A program made the position numbers and the translations under genes. Below are positions 11,801-18,175 of a stretch of DNA of 27,140 nt, piece by piece (within the stretch, counting starts at the first letter, position 1; each line of letters begins with the position of its first letter). Source of the stretch: Klebsormidium nitens (lineage: Eukaryota; Streptophyta; Klebsormidiophyceae; Klebsormidiales; Klebsormidiaceae). The DNA is taken from contig DF237810.1 of the NCBI GenBank assembly GCA_000708835.1, positions 653-27,792 of the forward strand, written 5' to 3'. The notes beneath the pieces are model-generated. The model was not told where the DNA came from. It saw only the letters and a list, made by a program, of their open reading frames with translations, and did not search any database.

Positions 11801-14800
11801 GTGAGTAACTAAGCACACGGTTGAACCCTTTTTTTGCTTCTCAACGGGTTTGACGGTAATTCGAGTCCTCGACGGGACTTTCTCTCGGTGATTTTGTTCG
11901 TGAAACTCCTTATCGATCTGCTGATTTTTGCGGCGATACTGTTCGAGCACACGTGGAACGAGGACGGAAAGTGAGTAGACTCAAAACGGTTGACCCTCCC
12001 TTGATTCTCATTAGGTTTGACGGATCTTTAAGCAAATATCTCGGTCCGCTTCTCTTGATGATCGAATTCTTGAGACTTGTACTGGACCTTCTAGTCTTGG
12101 CGGCGAATCCGTTTGAGCAAGCGTTCAACAAGAACGGGAAGGGAGTGGCTGAACTGGTTTTAAGACGGTGGGAGTTCCCTTCTTATGTATAAATGTGGGT
12201 GACAATCTTCTGAGCGATGGTTTTCCGAGAACCATTCCGTGCGGCTTGGTGTATGCATATTTTGGAGGCACTATGTGGAAGGAGACGGGAGAATGGATGA
12301 CAGCACGTTTGAAGGCATTGCAGAGAGAAACGTTTGGCTCTCCTGTTGGGGCAAAGCAAGTCTGGGCGGATTTTGAGCGAGCATCCTAAATCCATCCCGT
12401 TTCCCGTCCGTGAGGTAAAAAAGAGAGTTCAAATGCGTAATGATCGAAACGGCTGGTCCTGGCGGCGACCCCGCAACACACCGCGTCTGAATTCTCTGAA
12501 TCCCTGTTAAAGGAAAGTTCACTTTTACGAATAGGAGTCTCAAATTGCTCTCTATCCTCGCAAAAAGTCTGCCCGGCCGAGGGTTCTGCTGCCTCTGATT
12601 GAATACCTTGTCACGTTCTCCTAAGCTCGAAGGCAAATCTCCTTCGCACGCGGGCGAGTTTGCCGGAGCAAAGCGTCACTAGTCGCATGCGTTGCAAACA
12701 ACACAGCCAGAAATCAACCCAACTACGTCTCGCCCTTGCAGGACCACGGAAAGCATCCTCATAGCCACGGCGACCATAGCGTATTGCTTCCAGCTGCTCC
12801 ACTACTACCTCGCCTCGCGCGAGCTCTCATCGTTCGTTTTCACTCTGAGCCGAATGATGTACGACCTCGTCAAGTTTATGGCGGTGTTCATACTCATCTG
12901 GGTCGGCTTCGCGCTCGCCTTTTATATTCTTCTGGGCGATCTGCCGACCCCGGAAGGCTCCTCCGCGACTTTCACGAGCGTTAACTGGTCTTTTACCACC
13001 TTCTTTATCATGCTCTACAGGTGAGTATTGATCGGTCGTTCAATACAGCTCTGTTCGAGCAATCTGCCCATTTTGACGTATGTTAATCAGTCTGCTGCTG
13101 GCAGATGTCAGTCTAGATTTGTCGCCACTACATTCATAATGCTCTATAGGTGTGGATTACTAAGTCAATTCATAAAAGTTCCTTTCGAGCAACATGCCAC
13201 TTTTAATAGGAATCCTTTTGTGGGTTGGTGAGTCTGCTGCCGACTAAGATTGCTCTGGATTTGTCGACGCTATAACTGGCAGGTTGCGCGGGAAAAGCTG
13301 TAAGGCAAGCTTGCCTGGAGTAAGCAAGTTGATTGCTGAACATAGTACGCTTTTATTGAAGCGTTTGTTGCGAAAGGTACTTTAGTATGCTCAATTGGGC
13401 GTCGCAACTCTTGTCTGCGACGTCAGGCATCAGACAATCACAGAAATCCACACTCGACAGTCGGCCTAAGGCTTGTTTGTTCCCTGTTGCAGCTGAGTTA
13501 GACTTTCCAGGCCATCGGAGATCGCCCTGATCAGGGGCGTCGCAGATTCTGGCTGCCCTATCAAGTAGCATTCTTAAATTTCCACCGCCAACTTTGAGTT
13601 ACCAACTTCTACCATCAACTCTAAGTACACTTTTTCTGAGACTTGTCTTCTTACTGCAGCTATGCCGAGTTCGACTTCCAGGCCATTGAGAACAGCCAAG
13701 TCAGGGCCGTCGCAATCGTTCTTTGGTTCTTCTACTTGATGCTCGCGAACCTGCTGCTATTGAACCTGCTCATCGCCCAGTTTGCAACGACCTACGAGAA
13801 GGTCTACCGAGATAGTTACGCCGTCGCGCTGAGAAAGTGAGTATCGCACGAGCCCCCATACTGGCTCACCCTTTTTCTGAGCGCTTACTTGCAATGCTGT
13901 AATCAAATGTGCATCATCTTAAGCTAGCCCAGACTTGTGCACATCCGCTTATCGTGAAGCGCATCCGTGGCAGCAACTAATTTGATTCGACCTCAGAAGG
14001 TCTTTGTAGCCCGGAAAATCTATGAGTTGGCCCAAAAGATCACCAAAGCCCTACCGGGTACCCATCGGTGCAGACGGCAACAAGATAACAAAAAAACCAA
14101 TCCACTTTCGGCTCACCCCAATCTACTCCTGGTGCCGATTCGGTTAGGGGGCTCGTACGGTACTGCCAACCTCGGAAACCCACAGGAAAATCTGGCTGCT
14201 AACCAGGCTGATTACCAGATTCGAGATCTCAGTTTCTTGGACCAATATCCGGGCTTTGACCTCGTTCCGAGGCTGGCTACCGCCCACTTCTGCTTACTGG
14301 ACACATAACCCACAAGCAGCTCGTAACCGTACATGATTAAGGGCCAAAAAGTCCTGTGTTTGTGCAAACCTGTTCAAGTTTTCGTCGCCCACTTGACCAA
14401 AGTGTCAACATGGACGGGGTTGACGAACAACTCTGGTAATAAGCTCGGTTCGGATTGCGTCAACGGCCAAAGCGGAGCGTCAACAAACAAACCGTAGTCC
14501 AACGTAACGATTCCGAAACGGAATTTTGTTCGAACTACTTTGTAACAATCCGGACGAAATTGCGGAATCATAATCATGATGAATCCGACAAGAATCCAAA
14601 CGCCTTATATTGTCACTTGGAAACGGATATCCTAGCTGGTTCTGGCAGTTTCATGGCTTCCAAGGACCATTCTAAAGTTGGTCAACCTTCCGAGTTTCTG
14701 ATTTTCCAGATGCATAGAAATGTTTAAACGATAGAAATGATCACCAGGTTGGAGTACGGGTGATACAATAGCTTTTCTCCCTGGTTTGCAGGCTCGCCCA

Positions 14801-16783
14801 TGAACTCTTAGCGATCGAAGGCACCTTCTCGACCGAGGAACGGCTCAAGCACTACAACAAACTCAACTTCGACCAGCCCCTCGAGTTTGACGAGTTTGAC
14901 GCGGGGCCGTCAGGAGGCATTCAGGTAACATACGCTTTACCGCTTTGCTCACACTTATCTGCCAGTAGGATACGCTATTCCGCTGTGCTTGTGAGCTATC
15001 TGCCATCGGCCGCCTTGTGAGGGGTCCGTCAAATAGCTTTTTGATGCGCTCGACGACGGCCGACAGGAATATACGCTATACTGCATTCAGCCGCCGTTTG
15101 AACCGACGGTGCAGTGCGATCCGCTTGCAACTGGGCCGGAACGGAAGAGAAGCTGAAACCCATTGCAATTTGACCTGGGAGAATGCACAGGAACCGGAGC
15201 GATTGCGGCCCCCGACTCGAGGCCGGTCCGCACTAATTCGCTTTCTGCATCTGAGAGAGCAGCCGTTCGAATATTGCTGATCATTCAACTCGCTGCTGGA
15301 CTATTTACATGCTCAGTTTCTGTGTGTGCCCTTAAACGAATTTGATTCCGGGCGACTCGATTACGCCCCGTTTGAACGCTCGGATTGGAATCGCAAATAC
15401 CTTGCCGGAATTGCGAGTGTAACGTGCGCTTGTTTTGCCAGTGCAAAAACGCCGTCTCTTCGTGAACCGCACAATATCAGCGTCACAATGACGATCTCTT
15501 GCTGACACCCATTCCAGAATAACGTCAAGCAGGTGCTTCAAGACGTGGACACGTCAGCCGACAAGATCGTGGACCGCATCCAGCGGTTCGGCGGCAAGTC
15601 CGCCCCCGATTTGCCCTGGCCGGGGGAGACCACCGAGAACTACAACCTCGTTTCCGGCCCGGACAACGGAACGGACGAGCGGAAGCCCGCCGCACCGGAA
15701 CCGGCTCAACGGAAGCCCGCCTCACCGGAACCGGGCCATCGGAAGCCCGCCGAACCGGAGAGACGAGCGGGTCGTCCGGCTGCCAGCGGAGAGGGAGGAG
15801 GGGAGGGGCCGGGCGCGGCAGAGAAGAGTCCGATCGAGTTTTGGAACAATAAAGGGCAGGCGGAGCGTTTCCGGATGATCGCAGACTGTAGGGACGACTC
15901 TTCTCTTACGGAGTCAGAGGCGTTTTACCGGGCGGGCGTGTTGAGGGGCCGGGGGGATGGGCCGGTGCGGAAACGGCGGGCGAGCTTGACCAGGATCGTT
16001 TCCGCCGCGGAGCTCGCGGGGCACAAGACGCCGAAGTCCAAGTGGCTGGCCATACACGGGAAGGTGAAGACTCGCTTCTTGCCAAGCCCGCATGAAATCT
16101 GATTGCAAAATGTGGTTTAAATACAGTGCCTCGAAATCCCAAGCCAGCGAAGGGTTCTGGGAGTCCAAGTGAATTCTCGCTTCTTTGCCAAGCCCACGGA
16201 TCTTGTTGAGTACTGTTTGATTTCCGGAGGTCGACAGCAAATGCATCTGAAGGCAATAGAGATTGTTCGCTTTCGAACCGGGAGAAGTCCGCGCTTTGAT
16301 CAATCTTGCTTTGATCCGTTTTCCAGACAACCATTCTCGGAGGCTGATTTATTCACAGCTTTTGTCGAGGCACTAAGGAAACGTAGGCGTCGCCCCATCC
16401 TTGATCTACGACTCTTGTCCACTACAGGGACATACAGCCTTTGAAGTGTTGGAGAGTCTCGCTGCGAATCGTGACCATGTACTGTTTTGGGCGACCGCCA
16501 AAGCGGAGACCGTGCTAAACGTTCGCTAAGTAGGAACGCTCTTCCAACGCCCTCCCTATTGAAAACGTGTGTACTCATTCGTATGCAGGTGTACGATGTG
16601 ACGACATTTGCCGGTACGCATCCCGGGGGGTTGATCATCGACTCAGCATTGGGACGCGATGCTACTCAGGAGTTTGAGGCTTCCGGACATAGCGATTACG
16701 CACGGGGCCTCTTAAAGCCGTTGAAGGTGGGGCGACTATTGCCAGCACCGTCAAGCGATCAGCATGGCTACTTGGGTGGTTAA
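2651..16783 (+). CDS. globin-ankyrin-TRP channel-cytochrome b5 fusion gene (13-exon model)
   Basis: Proposed exons: 2651-2883, 4005-4223, 5137-5287, 6484-6576, 7624-7811, 8563-8749, 10313-10524, 11225-11473, 12742-13020, 13660-13836, 14792-14924, 15518-16063, 16589-16783. They sum to 2862 nt, giving 953 residues. Every junction is GT-AG and every phase agrees (seven phase 2, five phase 0). Domains by residue: N-terminus 1-100; globin about 104-240; ankyrin-like 275-345; six-helix channel about 411-645; post-S6 tail 646-707; disordered linker about 708-860; cytochrome b5 about 862-940. The product should be a cation channel in a cellular membrane with both haem modules on the cytosolic side. 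That topology is inferred from TRP family architecture. The fusion is read directly from in-frame exons; exon 1 is the weakest part. I know of no described protein with this order. Introns make up about 80% of the locus and are rich in copies of exon edges. Confidence 0.82.
3569..4060 (+). repeat. degenerate copies of the exon 2 start in intron 1
   Basis: The exon 2 edge GCAGCTCTGCGACAGCTG at 4001-4018 recurs at about 3834-3851, followed in both places by CTGCAACAGATTGA. A larger unit repeats at about 360 bp: AGGACATGAAA and its following 20 bp occur near 3569 and 3931, and GGCCAGCCCCGAG occurs near 3688 and 4047. Confidence 0.75.
4005..4223 (+). CDS. exon 2: globin helices A to C/CD
   Basis: The acceptor GGATGCAG ends at 4004, and the donor CAA|GTGAGT begins at 4224 (phase 2, splitting Lys151 as AA|G). 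After a Gln-rich lead-in, the globin fold starts at HLTTSDVKLVQESWAKVVE (residues 104-122). It continues through LFYVNLFTLAPHL and SLFKKTK. By alignment with flavohaemoglobin-type 3/3 globins, Tyr133 is the distal B10 tyrosine and Phe147 the conserved CD1 phenylalanine. The acceptor is preceded by a short pyrimidine tract. It is supported by an upstream degenerate copy of the same exon edge near 3832. Confidence 0.8.
5137..5287 (+). CDS. exon 3: globin helices E and F with proximal histidine
   Basis: The acceptor CTCTCTGCAG precedes 5137 and the donor CAG|GTGAGG follows 5287 (phase 0). The product is NIQEAMFTDMMMTLVGKL, then WVVSALEASAIRHLRYGV, then SMFPAVGQ. His186 in AIRHLRYGV sits at the F8 haem-ligand position of SDgb/flavohaemoglobin-like globins. 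The E7 region is N-I-Q-E-A-M-F; Ile153 or Gln154 is the distal residue depending on register. The last 46 bp, together with the start of the intron, are repeated downstream in intron 3. Confidence 0.88.
5240..6120 (+). repeat. six-unit tandem array of the exon 3 end plus intron start
   Basis: The functional junction (ATGTTCCCCGCAGTCGGGCAG then the donor at 5288) and about 90 bp of following intron recur. Copies start near 5375, 5516, 5676, 5816 and 5985, with increasing divergence. Unit length is about 135-165 bp. The second unit keeps GGGCAGGTGG; later ones lose the donor. The intron part (TTTGGGACCCGGGTTACTAA and similar) is copied along with the exon part. Confidence 0.9.
6484..6576 (+). 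CDS. exon 4: globin helices G and H
   Basis: The acceptor TTTCCCCAG precedes 6484 and the donor TCT|GTAAGC follows 6576; both sides are phase 0. The 31 residues ALLQTLDMGLGVHWTPEVKA followed by AWIKLWTAIVS are a near-consensus G-H segment (LL.TL...LG..WTPEV..AW). Helix H continues across the next splice junction into VMSVHLKAD of exon 5. That continuity ties the globin to the ankyrin part of the protein. Confidence 0.88.
7347..7660 (+). repeat. copies of the exon 5 start in intron 4
   Basis: The functional start GTGATGTCCGTGCACCTGAA at 7624 has an upstream copy near 7483 (GTGATGTCCGTGCCCTTGAA) and a shorter one near 7349 (TCATGTCGGTGCACCTGG, preceded by TTTTAG). The spacing is about 137-140 bp. 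Confidence 0.8.
7624..7811 (+). CDS. exon 5: end of globin helix H and ankyrin-type repeat
   Basis: The acceptor CTCAG precedes 7624 and the donor CAA|GTGAGA follows 7811 (phase 2, Lys295 split). Residues 233-294 run from the end of globin helix H through a charged linker (LDRAPRGERVERPLTK). They then enter SGLTPLLMAIRDKKVDLV, a typical ankyrin repeat pattern (G.TPL..A.......VK.L). Only one repeat is obvious by eye, which is fewer than in classic TRP ankyrin regions; neighbouring repeats may be degenerate. Confidence 0.8.
7755..8116 (+). repeat. copies of the exon 5 end in intron 5
   Basis: The functional end CTGCTCATGGCGATCCGAGA, with its donor AAGTGAG at 7810-7816, is repeated near 7917-7961 with an intact AAGTGAG. 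It recurs, more degraded, near 8065-8118. Spacing is about 150 bp. Confidence 0.88.
8563..8749 (+). CDS. exon 6: membrane-proximal ankyrin/linker region
   Basis: The acceptor TTAATGTGCAG precedes 8563 and the donor CGG|GTGGGT follows 8749 (phase 0). Joined to exon 5 it reads VDLVKYMLSDILSIRSDRTG, then YYYGRAQLWATHP and NVPTAMKELLDGCYW. This resembles the segment between ankyrin repeats and S1 in protist TRP-like channels. A longer in-frame extension upstream of 8563 is open. The 8563 start was chosen because its phase matches exon 5 and it restores the ankyrin helix (KYML). Confidence 0.72.
8680..9110 (+). repeat. copies of the exon 6 end in intron 6
   Basis: The segment CCGACGGCGATGAAGGAG to the donor GGCGGGTGGG (8678-8755) and the following TTTCTTAACCCACT are copied near 8849-8940 (GGCGGGTGAG and CTTCTTAACCCACT retained). 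The coding part reappears near 9067-9105 (ATGCCGAGGGCGATGAAGGA). Confidence 0.82.
9485..10365 (+). repeat. tandem array of the exon 7 start with splice acceptors
   Basis: The exon 7 start CAGGCCAACTTCTACATTCA plus GGGCCTGTACGG occurs at 10310 (functional). It recurs, with small changes, near 10098, 9957, 9760, 9625 and 9488. Most copies keep the CCGCAG-type acceptor. A second module, CAGGCAAACTTTCGCTTGTG and similar, is interleaved near 9880 and 10233, so some units are compound. Spacings are about 136-141 bp, with two longer ones near 200 bp. Confidence 0.92.
10313..10524 (+). CDS. exon 7: pre-S1 region and transmembrane helix S1
   Basis: The acceptor TTATTCCGCAG precedes 10313 and the donor GG|GTGAGT follows 10524 (phase 2). 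The peptide begins ANFYIQGLYGEPHRPISKSP. It continues with FQHPVTGILIFQKWNMFGRR, a form of the TRP-family pre-S1 signature (HPV......KW..FGRR.F). It ends in S1, about residues 411-428 (FFRNMVIGCSAFLLLVLG). Five degenerate upstream copies of the exon start exist; only this copy continues into a full exon with a donor. Confidence 0.87.
10598..10725 (+). repeat. 67-bp direct repeat at the 5' side of intron 7
   Basis: TGTGAATCTAGACTGATCA occurs near 10599 and 10666. Each copy is followed by a GGTTGCTCGGAA segment and a similar GCGGT/ACGGT end. It has no recognisable exon content. Confidence 0.75.
10770..11285 (+). repeat. copies of the exon 8 start in intron 7
   Basis: The functional start TAGGTACGTCGCTTGGCCTC with CTGCCGTTCCGAGCCCTCTT (11222-11275) is copied near 11070-11125 and 10917-10975, plus a partial copy near 10795-10825. 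Spacing is about 152 bp. The two full copies keep a TAG or GTAG acceptor. Confidence 0.92.
11225..11473 (+). CDS. exon 8: transmembrane helices S2 and S3
   Basis: The acceptor CTTCTTAG precedes 11225 and the donor CAA|GTGAGT follows 11473 (phase 2, Lys511 split). S2 is about residues 441-458 (FRALFWVYIIATLIAEIR). S3 is about 481-502 (FLSVIQFVRLVMDILVLTAI). The exon ends in FEHTWNKTGK. The first 60 bp are copied upstream in intron 7, and the last 80-90 bp are copied four times downstream in intron 8. Confidence 0.87.
11390..12150 (+). repeat. five-unit array of the exon 8 end in intron 8
   Basis: The functional end (about 11400-11473) encodes FVRLVMDILVLTAIPFEHTW. It recurs near 11567-11641, 11735-11802, 11895-11971 and 12068-12142 at about 160-170 bp spacing. 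Three copies end in AAGTGAG, matching the donor; the last has AAGGGAG. Several copies still encode a similar peptide, for example FEHTWNKSGK and FEQAFNKNGK. Confidence 0.92.
12742..13020 (+). CDS. exon 9: S4, S5 and pore helix
   Basis: The acceptor CGCCCTTGCAG precedes 12742 and the donor CAG|GTGAGT follows 13020 (phase 2). S4 is about residues 515-535 (SILIATATIAYCFQLLHYYL) and carries no arginine ladder, as expected of a TRP rather than a voltage-gated channel. S5 is about 553-575 (FMAVFILIWVGFALAFYILL). It is followed by an extracellular turret with acidic residues and the pore helix SVNWSFTTFFIMLY (590-603). Confidence 0.9.
12995..13240 (+). repeat. copy of the exon 9 end in intron 9
   Basis: The functional end ACCTTCTTTATCATGCTCTACAG has a copy near 13127-13150 (CTACATTCATAATGCTCTAT then AGGTG). 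Intron elements around GTCTGCTGC and GATTTGTCG also occur twice (about 13090-13125 and 13230-13270). Confidence 0.7.
13487..13725 (+). repeat. copy of the exon 10 start in intron 9
   Basis: The functional start (13660 onward, GACTTCCAGGCCATTGAGAA) has a degenerate copy at about 13492-13560 (GACTTTCCAGGCCATCGGAG, then GATCAGGGGCGTCGCAGA). Both are preceded by TTGCAGCT or CTGCAGCT. Spacing is about 160 bp. Confidence 0.8.
13660..13836 (+). CDS. exon 10: selectivity-filter region, S6 and start of TRP helix
   Basis: The acceptor TTACTGCAG precedes 13660 and the donor AAA|GTGAGT follows 13836 (phase 2, Lys663 split). After the filter region SYAEFDFQAIENS come the S6 helix (about 620-645) and the TRP/polycystin signature LANLLLLNLLIAQFATTYEK. 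This is the most diagnostic channel segment in the window. A degenerate copy of the exon start lies about 160 bp upstream. Confidence 0.92.
14792..14924 (+). CDS. exon 11: cytosolic post-S6 (TRP helix) region
   Basis: The acceptor CTGGTTTGCAG precedes 14792 and the donor CAG|GTAACA follows 14924 (phase 0). The 44 codons encode LAHELLAIEGTFSTEERLKH, then an acidic segment QPLEFDEFDAG. This fits the cytosolic helix that follows S6 in TRP channels. The acidic patch has no recognised function. Confidence 0.82.
14920..15085 (+). repeat. short tandem duplication at the 5' side of intron 11
   Basis: GGTAACATACGCTTTACCGC is followed about 45 bp later by AGGATACGCTATTCCGCTGT. Both are followed by a (G)AGCTATCTGCCA or CTTATCTGCCA motif. 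A further weak ATACGCTATACTGC occurs near 15069. Confidence 0.55.
15518..16063 (+). CDS. exon 12: Pro/Lys/Glu-repeat tail and start of cytochrome b5 domain
   Basis: The acceptor ATTCCAG precedes 15518 and the donor AAG|GTGAAG follows 16063; both sides are phase 0. The exon encodes 182 residues. An amphipathic start (NNVKQVLQDVDTSADKIVDR) may be a coiled coil. Three imperfect copies of RKPAxPEPxx follow at about residues 762-788, then a Gly/Glu-rich stretch, a mixed segment IEFWNNKGQAERFRMIADCR and a basic VRKRRASLTR. The last part, LAGHKTPKSKWLAIHGK, is the first strand of a cytochrome b5 fold (W..I.GKVYDV), completed in exon 13. Confidence 0.85.
16030..16210 (+). repeat. degenerate copy of the exon 12 end in intron 12
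   Basis: The sequence AAGTCCAAGTGG followed by ACTCGCTTCTTGCCAAGCCC (16034-16090) has a shortened copy near 16162-16198 (GAGTCCAAGTG, TCTCGCTTCTTTGCCAAGCC). Here most of the exon piece has been lost and the intron piece kept. Confidence 0.65.
16589..16783 (+). CDS. exon 13: cytochrome b5 haem-binding core and stop
   Basis: The acceptor CGTATGCAG precedes 16589 (phase 0); the stop codon TAA is at 16781-16783. The peptide starts VYDVTTFAGTHPGG, followed by GRDATQEFEASGHSDYA and KVGRLLPA. Both axial haem ligands of cytochrome b5 are present: His900 in HPGG and His923 in SGHS. The GRDAT.EF motif also matches the family. There is no C-terminal membrane anchor, so the b5 domain is tethered only through the channel. 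Confidence 0.93.
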   Translation: MYDVTTFAGTHPGGLIIDSALGRDATQEFEASGHSDYARGLLKPLKVGRLLPAPSSDQHGYLGG

Positions 16784-16898
16784 AAGAGAGTCATATATAG
16801 GGGCCCGACGGGTTGCATTTGGGCGTTCACTGCGCGTGAGCCTGCCCGACAACCCGCTTGATTGAGGTCCATGCATTCATGCCTAAAAGCTCGACCAT

Positions 16899-16904
16899 AA
16901 TAAA
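16899..16904 (+). terminator. possible polyadenylation signal AATAAA
   Basis: An AATAAA lies 116 bp after the stop codon of the fusion gene, in an A-rich context. The cleavage site is not visible. Green algae and plants often use looser signals. Confidence 0.35.
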
Positions 16905-17453
16905 AAGAGGCGGGAAAAAGGCCGGTCTCGAGGATACACTAAGTGGTTTGTTGACGTCTAGAGTCTAGACCACATAAAGGCAAAGCATACTAAATCGTCA
17001 ATTATTTGCTAAACTTCGATGAATCTAACAACTAGAACAGATCTGGGTGGCCATTGGGCCGCGTCGAATTAGGTCACCTGCCGCTGGAACATACATAACA
17101 AGGTTCGCTAGGTCCATGTACAATGATGCCGAGCCCTGGAGTCTACATAGGCGTGACACGTCCGTCCATGTGAATTCGGCACTAACCTCTGATACTGTAC
17201 TTGCACAATGCTCCATGCCTCGGATCTGATATACCCGGGCTATAAAAGAAGTATCCATACACGTACATACGATCATGTCTCTGCGATGAAGCGCAACTGG
17301 CGGCGGTAGATATTCTGCAATCACTGAAGAGCTGTTAGCCACACTGATTCATTAGTATGGCCCGGGCCGGCAATTGGCTACCGTACGTGACCTGAGCTGT
17401 AGCCGATGTGTCCATGCGAACTTACTAGTGACGCATTAACAATGCGCCATTGT

Positions 17454-18175
17454 CATAGCGTTCTAGAAGTAGCTTGGGAACATGCCCCTAACTCAGCCCG
17501 GTTGCTTGATGGAGAAGTGGTCGCATTTGGATGAGATTCGTTTGCAGGATAAGGTTCGGAGGAAGTGTTAGGGGCGGCCGAGCTCCGAACCTAAGCACTG
17601 GAAACCAAGACATGCACCCGACTACTGTACCGACCAGCAGTGTATATAGCTGTTAGACCCGGAGCCTACCGTCGGTAGACATTTCACCGTGCGATTCGCG
17701 ACCGGCCTAGCTCAAATCACTGGCAACAAATTGAATCGACACCGGCCTCTACGAGTTATCGCGCTTTGATGTACGAATTGCGTGCCAACGTCATATTAAG
17801 TTTACACATACCGCAGAGGCTGAACCCCGCGACCGTACGGTACCGCTGTTCGGTCTGACACGTTAGACCGTGAAGCATAGTTGGCGGGCTCTGCGCGCGC
17901 CGTGTGGCATAAAATAATATTATGCTCGTGTGGCCGTACGATCGGGTGCACACTGTGCACGCGCAGCCACACTGTGCACGCGCAGAGTATTTTGCCCCGC
18001 AATTGACACTACTTTCTGCCTGCTGTTCTGGTAAGGCACATTTGCACCGTCGATGAAGCTTTTGACGGCTAAAACTACCTTATCCTGCGCGGCAATCCAA
18101 TTTGAGATCTGCAGTGGTGGCTTCTACGGCCTCCGAGTTAGGGGCATGGTCGCGCGCTACTTCTAGAACGCTATG
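17454..18175. repeat. imperfect inverted-repeat element of about 0.72 kb (MITE-like or hairpin)
   Basis: CATAGCGTTCTAGAAGTAGC at 17454-17473 is the reverse complement of GCTACTTCTAGAACGCTATG ending at 18175. CATGCCCCTAACTC (about 17481-17494) matches GAGTTAGGGGCATG (18135-18148). Further inward, GCAGGATAAGGT (17544-17555) pairs with ACCTTATCCTGC (18077-18088), at the same distance from the outer arms on both sides. The spacer has no reading frame. No clear target-site duplication was found. Confidence 0.65.
17949..17985. repeat. two-copy 19-bp tandem repeat
   Basis: CACACTGTGCACGCGCAG occurs twice in a row with one extra C between the copies. It lies inside the inverted-repeat element. Confidence 0.85.

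Noticed and set aside
13353-13571. Minus-strand frame opposite the exon 10 copy
   Set aside because: Antisense shadow of a degenerate exon copy.
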